Below, piece after piece: positions 21,429 to 31,499 of a stretch of 64,000 nt of DNA. The DNA comes from Macrotrachela quadricornifera. Taxonomy: Eukaryota; Rotifera; Eurotatoria; Philodinida; Philodinidae. Position numbers and translations under genes: made by a program. The stretch is from the NCBI GenBank assembly GCA_022393335.1, contig JAJEKB010021216.1, forward strand, positions 654,367 to 718,366, given 5' to 3'. Each line of letters opens with the position of its first letter. The stretch's first letter is position 1. Below the pieces are notes generated by a model, which did no database searches, was not told where the DNA came from, and saw only the letters and a program-made list of their open reading frames with translations.

Positions 21429-23936
21429 TTAGGCATTCTCTTTCTTTATTATCTTAATCTTGTGTTGATCAGAAATTGAAGTATCTTCTAATATGGTCAT
21501 TTTCTCTAATATTGATGTTATTTTCTTCTCTCTATAAGCCGATTCAGCCGCATTTTCGTCGATCTCAGCGTATAAATTCATTGCCACTGTCAAATTTTCA
21601 GATGCTAAATTTATCTGGTGCAATGAAGAATAAATGTCAGCTAATTCGATATGACTATCTGCTATCGATTTTTTCTGACGATCGATATCACCAAAGTTCG
21701 ACATTTTTGCCATTTTCACTATATATTCATGGTATACTAATTGATATCGAAGAGCTGTTTGATAATCACATAGGTCATTGCTATAAAAATAAACTATTTC
21801 TTCAATAAGAAATTTCACATCATTTGAAGGCAGATGAGAATTTTGCAAAAAACTGTTCAATGCTTTTTCATAATTAAGTAAAGTATTCTCAAATTTACCA
21901 ATTGATTTATATAAATATGCCAGATAATTGTGTGTACGACCAATTTCTATATAATTCGACGGATAAAATTTTGCCATGTATTCAATGTATAGTTCTTTAT
22001 ACTTCGCAGTCATCGAAACAGCTTGTTCTTTCTCCAGGGAGTTTTCATATATGTCTTCATCATCGATCATCATGGGTTTCATTTTCAGCTGGAATACGAT
22101 ACTTATTTCATCATAAATTTTCATTTTTTGATAATCATTATGTTCTTTTTCTAAAGCTGATAGATAATGATTTACTGCTAAGTCAAGATATTTTTCAGCC
22201 ATCTCATGATTATGAATTTGGTCTGTATAATATTCACCAATGCCAAAATGTAATTGTCCGAGCTCAATTGAACAATTCAGCTCTTCATCGCCTAGATAAT
22301 CCTGCCATATTTTAATGGCTTGCTCATAATTTGTCAGTATCTCGTTGAAAGATTCTTCTTCATCATATAAACGTAAATGTTCTGATTGACATCTTAGTTT
22401 ACTTGCTGAAAACCATTTATCTTCCTTTGGAAATAATTCCATTAGTTTCTCAAATATAATTGTCTGAATTTCACTCTCTCCTAATTCAGGTAAAATAAAT
22501 GTAGTCAATTTACTAATACAATTTTTCAATGTCCTCCTCGGTGATAATTTACTTTCAAAATCTCGTGTATCTTTAATATTTTCATCGTAAAGTAGTTCCA
22601 ATTGAATTAACCAAATGTGCTCCGTTTCATCATATACAACATCACCAACCTCAAACAAAGTACCAACCATGAATAGAATTTCATCTTCGGTTTGAAAATT
22701 ACTTAAATGAGATATATTAGCAAATGGACGGCTTTGGAGTTTACAATCTAATTTAATTTGAAAAAGAACACTTTGCATTTCTTCGTCAGGCTTGGCAAGT
22801 GGATTTAGAAAAAATGTCGCTAAGTGACGATCTAGAGTGGTAGAAAAAAAACTGTTGTTAATAGCTAAACGATAACCAGCCAGTTCTTCGATTTCATTAC
22901 GTGACATTATTTGACCACGATAAACTGTTATTATTGAATTACTTGAATGTTTTGATCGAAATATTTTGTATTCATGAGTTAATTGTCTATATAAATCTTG
23001 AACAAAGTATCCAAATAAAAACAATAATTCAACATTATGTTTTCGAAGCGCTTGGTTTAACAGACGATAAAGACATGTATCGCGACTATACCAACGGATG
23101 GAGTCATGGGATTGATAATTTGTTTGAAATTCATGAATAAAATTGATTTGTGATGGATTTCCAACGTAAAATTCTTTCAATAGATCGAATTTTTGTCGAC
23201 AGTAATGAACAGGATATGGTAAATGTATTAAAATTTCAATAAACTTTATCCACCACGACCATTGTTTATCCGTTGTGTTTTCCACTTCATCATCAAATTT
23301 GCTTCTAATTTGTGTCAGTGCCAGGTTATCTTCATGTTGTTTTAATTGATTCAAGGTCTTCGATAAATCCAATACCAGCGTCTCCAATGTCTCAAAGATT
23401 TTTCTTGTATGCGTCCGTGCTGTAAAATTTTTTGTTACGCTTTGTAGTTGTTTGTTTTGATTTTGACAAAGGACATAGGCAGATCGAATGCTCTCATAAT
23501 CGGTAAGTTGAGGAATTAACATTTGGGCAAGTGAATCACAACAAACTAAAAACGTTATAATACCATCTTTCTCCGACTGTTGTAAACACAGTAGACACTG
23601 TTCAACGTTATTAAATACCATGGTTTTATCAACGCAAGCTCTGAAATTCTCAAACGTGAAAGTCTTACTGTTATTTTCAATATTGAACATTGGAGAGTCT
23701 GAAGCTAGCCATACTAATTGAAACAAATCAAGTTGCATTCGTTTTCGATTCAAAGACGAATCACGCATCGTCAAAGGATTATAAGCATTGCTATCGATAA
23801 CTTTCGTGATTGGGATAGCAGTTTGTGAGAGTGACAAAGACGATTCATTCACACTGTTTACTTCGCTGATAACGGTCCTGCATCGATCAATTGTCTTTCT
23901 ACGTAGATAATCTGCATAACTTGAGAAATCTTCCAT
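21429..23936 (-). CDS. ADP-ribosyltransferase with TPR-like C-terminus (ART-TPR gene 2)
   Basis: A single exon of 835 codons. The ATG at 23936 is the first methionine; the frame stays open a little further up to a splice acceptor-like TTTGTAG, so a leader exon may exist. About residues 60-160 are the receiver-like domain (FQLVWLAS, then ITFLVCCDSLAQMLIPQL). The ART domain carries R340 in VYRGQ, S365-T-T in FFSTT, and E417-D-E419 in TEDEILFM, so the R-S-ExE set is complete. A preceding helical segment holds IRWYSRDTCLYRLLNQALR. The C-terminal half (about 500-800) is helical with TPR character (YEQAIKIWQDYLG, LNYEKALNSFLQ). It lacks the regular 42-residue repeats of gene 1. It probably modifies an intracellular target; the partner is unknown. 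Confidence 0.9.
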   Translation of the reverse strand: MEDFSSYADYLRRKTIDRCRTVISEVNSVNESSLSLSQTAIPITKVIDSNAYNPLTMRDSSLNRKRMQLDLFQLVWLASDSPMFNIENNSKTFTFENFRACVDKTMVFNNVEQCLLCLQQSEKDGIITFLVCCDSLAQMLIPQLTDYESIRSAYVLCQNQNKQLQSVTKNFTARTHTRKIFETLETLVLDLSKTLNQLKQHEDNLALTQIRSKFDDEVENTTDKQWSWWIKFIEILIHLPYPVHYCRQKFDLLKEFYVGNPSQINFIHEFQTNYQSHDSIRWYSRDTCLYRLLNQALRKHNVELLFLFGYFVQDLYRQLTHEYKIFRSKHSSNSIITVYRGQIMSRNEIEELAGYRLAINNSFFSTTLDRHLATFFLNPLAKPDEEMQSVLFQIKLDCKLQSRPFANISHLSNFQTEDEILFMVGTLFEVGDVVYDETEHIWLIQLELLYDENIKDTRDFESKLSPRRTLKNCISKLTTFILPELGESEIQTIIFEKLMELFPKEDKWFSASKLRCQSEHLRLYDEEESFNEILTNYEQAIKIWQDYLGDEELNCSIELGQLHFGIGEYYTDQIHNHEMAEKYLDLAVNHYLSALEKEHNDYQKMKIYDEISIVFQLKMKPMMIDDEDIYENSLEKEQAVSMTAKYKELYIEYMAKFYPSNYIEIGRTHNYLAYLYKSIGKFENTLLNYEKALNSFLQNSHLPSNDVKFLIEEIVYFYSNDLCDYQTALRYQLVYHEYIVKMAKMSNFGDIDRQKKSIADSHIELADIYSSLHQINLASENLTVAMNLYAEIDENAAESAYREKKITSILEKMTILEDTSISDQHKIKIIKKENA

Positions 23937-24779
23937 ATTGCAGTTTAATGTAAACGACAATAGCAGCTACAAATGACATCTAAATTAATAATTATAACTA
24001 ATTAAACTAAGTCTTTTGTCTTGAAATATACGGGATTCAACTGATTACGATAAGAAAGCTCTTCATTCGATACAATAAATCAAGGGTGTGAATGACGAAA
24101 GATCAAGTGGGATACGACGCGCTTTCTCTGCTTCTGAAAATTTTTCATGTTGCGTTCACCGTTCCTGAAAATGTCTTATATTGAGCCGTCCTGATTCCGA
24201 AATTTACTTTGAAAGGTAGTAAATTTGCTCTTAATGTTGAATTATGCCCGTTCAAAAAATTCTGTTTTTCTTTATTCTATTAGAGAATGATGTTTACATT
24301 CCTAAAACGATAGAATTTGCTGAGCACAGTAAAATACGATTTTATTACACTCCATGCTTACCAAATCGTCTCTATTTACTGACAGGTCTCATGACAAACT
24401 TTTGACTATTAATAAAATTATAAACAGGACGCTCGATGAAAGAAAGAAAAAACTATTTGGTTTTTTCTAATGTTTTTTTTCTGTTCTGCTTTACATTTTT
24501 TAAAGCACGTATGATTTCTTTTCGAGTACATAAGTGTTAGAAAGAAAGAGTTTATTGAGAAGCATTTTCTCACAACGCATGCAACAAACGTAAGGGGTGA
24601 GGATGCGTGACTCATAGTCTCACTCGCAAGATAGTCATTAGCACTGTTTGTATTCCCTTGCGAACTGAAAATTCATAAACTTTTTCACTCAAGTGACACA
24701 ACAAAAGTTTATCAATATCATTATGTGGTTCATTCGTATGCAAATATAATTTTTCCATTGTGAAAAATTTCAATGTTGG
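23937..24779. other. spacer, no gene seen
   Basis: The upstream flank of ART-TPR gene 2, where its promoter should lie. No recognisable motif stands out. Confidence 0.3.
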
Positions 24780-25213
24780 TAAAAGTTCAATTTCATATTA
24801 CTTCGTCCATCATTCGCTCAATAATTGGTAAAAATTTAACAAATATTAATTGAATATCGTCAATGAATGAGCCAGATGGAAATAAAGAATTCTTTGAATA
24901 TGCTTTATATCCATCAGCTTCATTCTTTAATCATTTATGAAATCCGAAGGTAGTGAAAATTAGAGAAGAAGCAAAGGTTATTTTTAAACTTTAAAAAAAT
25001 ATTAGAAATAATGAAGAATTACGTATTAATTATGGTCGTTCTATCAACGATGATTTAGTAAAAAGGCAGAAAGATCTAAAAGAATGGTTTTTTGATTGTT
25101 TGTGTGAACGATGTGTTGAAGAAATGAATTTCGAAAAGGCAGAAAAGTAATTGGAAAACCCTATATCATATATTGATTTATTGGAACACCAATTTACATT
25201 ATATACGTCTAAA
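24780..25213 (+). pseudogene. SMYD-type SET-domain methyltransferase fragment
   Basis: Two diagnostic pieces of a SMYD SET domain read on the plus strand. The first (24898-24965) gives YALYPSASFFNH followed by a TGA and NPKVVKI, where the family has NHSC(x)PN; a stop replaces the NHSC cysteine. The second (about 25015-25150) gives EELRINYG, then KRQKDLKEWFFDCLCERC, the tail of SET and the post-SET CxC(x2)C region. The pieces are separated by frame breaks and the MYND finger is absent. It is a relic of a lysine methyltransferase gene and not expected to make protein. Confidence 0.65.
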
Positions 25214-25352
25214 TAATAACTACACTTGTAGAATATTGTCTCCATTGTTTATATATTATTTTGCAATAAAATTCTAATCTTTTTTTTTTAAAAAAGCTTG
25301 TCAGCGTAGCCTCATTGAGGCTAAAATGTGGAACTCACATATCATCTTCAGC

Positions 25353-25951
25353 TTAACACATTGACGGCGATTCGATTTTCATAGAAAGCAACATCTCTAA
25401 ATACAGTTTATCAGAAAACAAAATATACCAGAAGATGCAGCGTGGAAAGCTCTACAACCTACATCATAAAACTTATTTCAATTGTATACTTTTTACTTTC
25501 AAAAAAAGCAAAACTGTTTGCGACCAATTTTTGAGGTTGCGAAAATTGATTGTACAGAATTTTTCTTTTTTTGAAAACAAAACGTACACAATTAAAATAA
25601 ATTTTACAATGTAAATTGTAGAGCGTTTCACGCTGCACCTTATGGTATAATTTATTTTTTCTTACGAAATCATATTATGTGAGAAAAAGGCGAAAAAAGA
25701 AAAATGAAAGTTTACATTCGTGTAGAAAAAAAATGATCATTTCGCAACCTGGAAAGCTAGTCGCACAGAGTTTTACTTTGTTTGAAAACAAAAACTACAC
25801 AATTAAAATAAGCTTTATTATGGGAATTGTAGAGCTTTTCACGCTGAATCTTATAGTCTGTGCTGATTTTTTAATAAGATGTATTTAGAGATTAAAATAT
25901 GAAATGCAAAGTGGGGCCCACCGGTGGGTCCCATCGCCGTGAATGTGTTAA
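25353..25951. mobile_element. 599-bp piggyBac-type MITE with TTAA ends
   Basis: It is bounded by TTAACACATTGACGGCGAT (25353-25371) and ATCGCCGTGAATGTGTTAA (25933-25951), a 19-bp inverted repeat with one mismatch and TTAA at both outer ends. piggyBac elements duplicate TTAA. Next to the right end lies a GC-rich palindrome, GGGGCCCACCGGTGGGTCCC, a typical subterminal feature of the family. Inside, a segment of about 110 bp occurs three times: 25420-25540 inverted, 25549-25655 and 25767-25870 direct. It has no coding capacity, so it is non-autonomous. Confidence 0.8.
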
Positions 25952-26277
25952 ATGAACAAATTCGTGTGACTTCGATTTGATTATTATTAACAATGTCATG
26001 CATGTTTATATCAAGGAGAATGGATTTCAGTTAAAAAAAAAGATCTCCGGTGATTATTTATGTTTATGTTCATTATGGTACAAAATGTCAATTTAATTTC
26101 ATTTGTACTATTTATTTTACTATTCTCATTGTTCGTGCTACCTCAAATTTTAACATTTCATCTATATATTCAACATTCAAAATTTTTTCTAACGAATTTT
26201 ATTCAACAAAGACGAATGTCAAGTTAATACAAACATTGACCATTATTAAACGAAATAAATAATACGGAAATAGAATT

Positions 26278-27705
26278 CTAACATAAACTCTTATCAATAG
26301 AATATTTTTGTATACGATTATTTCCCGAATCGACAACATAGAGATTGCCATCAGTATCGAATGATAAATCAGTAGGTTCACTCAGTTGATCAGATCCAGA
26401 ACCTTCACGACGACTACCGATAATAACATTACCCGATGTACTTCCTAGTGGCCATTGCATAATTCGATGATTTTTAGTATCGGCCACATAGATATTACCA
26501 AATTGATCAACAGCAACACTCAATGGTAAATTTAATTGATTTTCACCACGACCAGAAGATCCATTACCAGCAATAATCGAAAATTCTTTCGATCCATTAT
26601 CTACCTTTATTATTCTATGATTCCATTGATCAGCCACAATGACTGATTGATTATTATCAATCGACAATAAGCAAGGACGATTCAGTCCTGAAGTAATCAC
26701 TTCTCCAACAGTCTCACCAATACGCCACTTTTTCACAATACTTTCACTCCAATCTGATACATAGAGTGATCCTTCATCATCTCTTGCTATACCTGAAGCA
26801 GCGACATTCTTAATAATTGTTTGCCCACTTTGAGCATCTCTAGCCCATTTTTGCACACGTCGATTATTATAATCGCAAATGTATATAGTTTCATCTTGAT
26901 CAACGACAATATCAATAGGATAATGCAATTGATCATCACGAGATCCTTGCCGTTTTCCACCTGCAACTAACTGACCGATTGAAGCATCACGTGACCATTT
27001 CATGATACGATTATTATAACGATCTGCTACATAAATAGTTTGATTTTCACCAATAAATAATCCGAATGGTCCATCTAACTGATTCAATCCTGATCCACTA
27101 CCATTGCCACCAGCGACAGTTTCACCGTCTTGAACCCATCTTGCATTTGCACAAATATCCTTTTCGGGTATCACTGATGCAGGTAGAGCTACAGAGAAAC
27201 AGTACGAAAGAGATAATCAAAAACTTTTACGCTTACTTGTTGTTGTTATTGTTGTGTTCGTTAAGATCGGTGGACACATTTGTGAGGTAGCCATTGAGTG
27301 TGGATAACAAACGGGTACATTCTGACATTGTGGATGAAGAACACAGATATAACCAGGATCATAACACTCGTGGTGCATAGATCCACATGCAACAAAATCA
27401 GAACAAGTTATCCAGAGATAACCACAAATGCCAACATCATTATTAGTATTTGTATGCAAACAGCCACAACCGCTATTCGTAGAACATGAATCGTATTGAG
27501 ACTTTCCAGCACACGTTTGAGTTTGAGAATCGACTCGAACTATTGAATAGTTAAATTAATAGTTAGATACATAAAATCGACAAGAATCAAACCTGCAAAG
27601 CTACAATGAAATATTGTTTCACATTAGAAAAATTGAAAAAAAAAAGAAAAATTTCAATTACCTGAATAGTAGAAGCACAACACAAAGGATTATTGTTTCA
27701 ACCAT
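26278..27705 (-). CDS. secreted NHL-repeat protein with cysteine-rich N-terminus and an 8-nt microexon
   Basis: Four exons on the minus strand: 27662-27705, 27593-27600, 27237-27539 and 26278-27188. All introns are GT-AG and phases close to give 421 residues. Exon 1 plus the microexon encode a clean signal peptide (MVETIILCVVLLLFSFA). A cysteine-rich domain of about 100 residues follows (CAGKSQYDSC, CGCLHTN, CGSMHHECYDPGYICVLHP), then a Thr-rich linker. The remainder is six NHL repeats forming a beta-propeller, each with a core like IYVADRYNNRIMKW. NHL propellers bind proteins or glycans. Here the signal peptide places it outside the cell or in the secretory path. The 8-nt exon CTTTGCAG is required: without it the signal peptide and cysteine domain are out of frame. 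Confidence 0.88.
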
Positions 27706-27976
27706 CGCTTATATATTGAAATGGAGCAGAATCGTGATCATATTCATTTCTTTTTATTTCTAATGCCCAGGTGATATTCTAGAAACTTGATACTGCATGG
27801 ATCTAACAGAATGTAAATGACTTTTCTTTTATTTTTCTCTATATACCGACACTAGTGAAAGATAAAAAGTTCGAAATGAATCGAATGAAAAGATTAAAAA
27901 AAAATAGATGAAACATTGATCAAAACTTTAGAGGCTTATGTTTTCAGTGCCTCATCAACATTCAGAGTGAAATTCT

Positions 27977-28604
27977 CTAAAAATTGCATCCGTTGTATAC
28001 AAGCATATGGAATTTCAAACAGTCCTTACTGAAGCGAAATCTTTCTCCATAATACAGATGTAAAATGTCTTCTAATGATGATATATTGAAAGTATCTACA
28101 TTGAATTGTTGAGCAGGAATGATAAAATTTTTACCATACGAATCATCAATCAAACATGATCTAATTGTCATATCAGTGATATGTTCAATTGGAGCACCTC
28201 CATCAGCATAAAAATTTAATTGACGGAGATAAGTCTTATTGCCGAGTATATCCTTACTCAAAAATATTTTTGCATCGGAACCCTATTGACAAAAATAACA
28301 ACTAAATGATAAAATTGTATAATAAAATATCTTTTCGTTTAAACATTCCACCTCCATCATACCATAGAAAATCTTCTATTTCAAAAATAATCGAATGTTC
28401 TCCCGTAGTGGTTACCCAATTCGGTGATGATTTTTCTACTATATGTCTCAAAGGTTCATTACGTATATTATATCGAATATAAGCTGTATTATCATCATCA
28501 ATAAATAGATTTGTTGTCTTACTAATTATCTTTCCACTTTGTATTTCTAATGGTTGGTTTTTTGGAAGCAATGCTTTTATTGATATTAAATCATAGCAGT
28601 ACAT
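27977..28604 (-). CDS. hypothetical protein in at least two exons
   Basis: Two ORFs with coding character lie on the minus strand: 28302-28604 (IIFEIEDFLWYDGGGMF near its end) and 27977-28281 (starting GSDAKIFLSKDILGNKTYL, with SLEDILHLYYGERFRFSKD). I do not recognise either. No GT donor in the right phase meets the obvious acceptor CAATAG at 28282. A GTTTAA donor near 28345 with a GAG acceptor near 28252 would keep the frame. Otherwise the gene carries a frameshift. A hydrophobic stretch, MTIQFISLFSSILYVLL, lies just upstream in another frame and might be a displaced signal peptide. Some exon boundaries are unresolved. Confidence 0.4.
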
Positions 28605-28969
28605 ATAATATACTAGAAAACAACGAAATGAACTGTATTGTCATAATAAAAACTGCGGAAAAGAAGGATACATGACAAATATCTTTTGTCCGTATTTTAT
28701 ATTTGATGTGCTGTATATGGTATATATGGAGTGTTATTGAAGTTGTGGTGGTTTGTATAAGTCGATGTGATGTCGGACTAATAAGCAAAATGATTTTCCA
28801 TCTTCATATATAATATAAAGTGGAAAGGAAGAAAAAGAAATAGCTAGTTGCAAGAACACGAATAAGCCAATGTATTGATCTATTATCATATTGAATAATG
28901 GAACCACACAGGAGAAAGAAATAACCGAATCGTAATGAAAGAATCTAATATATCAATTTTCATGCAGAT

Positions 28970-30900
28970 TTTATTGACGTATCTTGCAAATGGTTCTTCA
29001 GTGTAATGTCATTGTTCAATATTGCTGTTTGAATTCATTCTTGCAGCAATGTTGTTGCATAATCCGTGATCTTCGAGATATTACTAATTTTGTGAATGTA
29101 TTCTACTAATGTGTATATAGGGTAGACCGACTTCAGCTCGAAGTGTTTTGTTTTGTATGATCTGCAATCGTTTTCATACTTTATCATCAGTAGTTAGTAG
29201 AATAGGATAATCATAAGTAATGACTGTGTGTACAATTGATTTAAAAATGTTTACCACTGCCTTGTTCTTGATAAATATCGAAGACTGATCCGAGGAGCAA
29301 TTCTTGTTTCGATGTAATCGAGATGACTTCGCCAGTTTAATCTTTTGTCTATAATTACACCGAAGTATCTTGTATTTTCCAGTGGTTGAATAATAGTGTT
29401 TCCAATAGTTACTTTCACTGGTTGTCTGTGCTTCTTTCTTGGATGTAAGCTGAATTGAATCAGCTTTGTTTTTGTTAGTTGAAATTTCAATCGCATCTAT
29501 GGATTGCTGTAATCTGGATGAAAGAATTGTCATGGTGTTACCAGATGTTTATAGAGCAGTATCATCGGCGAACAATCCATGTTCTGTATGAGTCGGTATT
29601 CCATTCATCGAATCTGCTGTATATATAATATAGAACAATGGTAATAACGGGGATCCTTGTGGAGTACCGCTCGTTATATTGAATGGACGATATAAAAGAT
29701 TTCGATTTCAATTGCAGAAGTTCTATTTTGAAAGAACAAGATCAGATAATTCATGATGTACTGAGGAAGACGGTTATCATTTAATTTGTATATCAAACCA
29801 TCGTGTCATACCGAATCAAACCCAGTTCTGATGTCGAAAAGAATGGCAGCTGAGTAACGTCTTTGACGATGTCGTCTTAGTTGTCCTTTAGCATATTGTT
29901 CTAATTTGCACGATGTTATATACTGTGTTTTTGCTTGGTCTAAAGCCAGCTTGGTGTTATGGTAAGATGTTACGTCTTTTAAGTTCAAGCTTTAGACGTT
30001 GTTTGATTATTTTCTCCGATAGTTTGTCTAAGCAATCAAGAAGACTAATCGGTCTGTAACTGGACGGATGTTGTTTGTCCTTCTTCGGTTTCAATAGAGG
30101 AATAATATATGCTGTTTTCCACTTTGTTGGAATATAGCCGTACTTCAGAATTAAATTAATCAAGTTGGTTAAATGTTTAATCAGTAATTCTGAAGCATTC
30201 CTTCATGAAATAGCAGTGAATCAACAGTAAGGAAAGAGACTTCATTTTCGAAGTGATCGATAAATAGGTCTGCTTTCTCCTTATCTGATGTTGCTGTTGT
30301 ATTGTTGTATTTCATGATACTTGAGAAAGTTTGTTTGATTCGTTTGTTGTGAAACTTACCAGCCGTTAGCCAAACTTTATCCGAATACATTATCTTCTAA
30401 CATAATGATGACATTAAATGGTTAAACTTGTCTCTCCTGTCATTTCTAAGTGAATTGTTTAATAAGACTTTGAAGTTATAATATTGATGCAAATGTATAT
30501 AATTGCCAGTCTTCTTTCATTGACGATAAACCTGATGTTTTTGTTTAATCAAACTCTTCATTACTTCACTTATCATAGGTCTTGTATTCGTTGATTTGGA
30601 CAGCGGAACGATTTTTTATGTTACTACTAGTATAGAATTAGTAATAAACGACGTATATTCTTCTAAATCTAGTGCTGAATCTAAACGAGGATCATTATTC
30701 CATAGCATCAGTTGTTGATCTATTGAGTGGGCCATAAAGAATGATAGTCTCCGTATTTCACCAATATCTCGCTCAATTTTCATTGCTCAGGCTTCAACAC
30801 CGTTTTTAAAAGATGCGCCATTCAGTTCTCCACAAAACTGTAGAAAAAGAAATTCTTCCGATTAATAGCTGAGAAATCCCATTTGATCAACACTACGATG
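28970..30900 (-). mobile_element. decayed jockey-like non-LTR retrotransposon (reverse transcriptase)
   Basis: Read on the minus strand from about 30900 to 28970, broken frames give the order of a jockey-clade ORF2. First is the linker (KWDFSAINRKNF, and a region with ADLFIDHFENEV). Then come RT motif 1-2 (WKTAYIIPLLKPKKD, SYRPISLLDCLDKL, about 30020-30150), motif A (FDIRTGFDSV, about 29812-29838), the catalytic FADD box (29561-29572), KFQLTKTKLIQF, GVIIDKRLNWRSHLDYI, and a C-terminal LQIIQNKTLRAEVGLPY. Many stops and frameshifts make it dead. No endonuclease domain was recognised upstream, so the copy is 5'-truncated or decayed there. No poly(A) tail or target duplication was identified. Confidence 0.85.
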
Positions 30901-31327
30901 CTCCCAAGGAGCCCATTTTCAAATACGCTTTTTATATGCAACTAATTATTTCTCTTCTGCTGACTAAGTAGATATGAAGTCACTCTTATGGATGTTTCCT
31001 ATGTTTTTAGGTGCACTCTTTCTAATAGAGCTCAGATAAAAATGCTTTGATAAGATTATGAAATCGTAAAGGTTAGCCTTCTTGAAAAACGAGTTAGAAA
31101 CGCTTGTCATTAGTCCGATAAACATCAGGTAAAGCAGAAAAGATCTTAGTGACAGTTCGCTTCTATTCAAATGATACAGAATATACTTTCCTGCAACTTG
31201 GTAGTCACTCTAAATAGGCTTTGATTTTAAATTAGACGTAACTAAATCAAAATTGCGATGAGCCAAAATTGACGATTTTCAAAACAAATATTGAATGAAT
31301 AAAGGAAAAGTTTTGTTCTGCCAGATT

Positions 31328-31496
31328 CAGTGTGTCATAAAAAGGGTTCTCTTGTCTGATAGAATTTTTTATAATCTACAAAATGGCGTATTCATTTTCC
31401 TAAAAATTTGATCAAAGAGCAATGCAACGCTGTAAAAACATAAAACAGCGACTTGAAGGTGGAAATACGGATACCATCATTCTTTATGACCCACCC
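31328..31496. mobile_element. possible short MITE with mariner-like ends
   Basis: The left end AGTGTGTCATAAAAAGGGT and the complement of the right end, GGTGGGTCATAAAGAATG, are similar inverted termini about 170 bp apart. The right-end sequence recurs in diverged form near 30726-30765. No target duplication was seen. Confidence 0.35.
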
Positions 31497-31499
31497 GAT

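Noticed and set aside
29174..29533. 119-codon ORF overlapping the reverse-transcriptase relic
   Set aside because: It shares the strand, but its frame differs from that of the RT motifs. It is a shadow of the retroelement.
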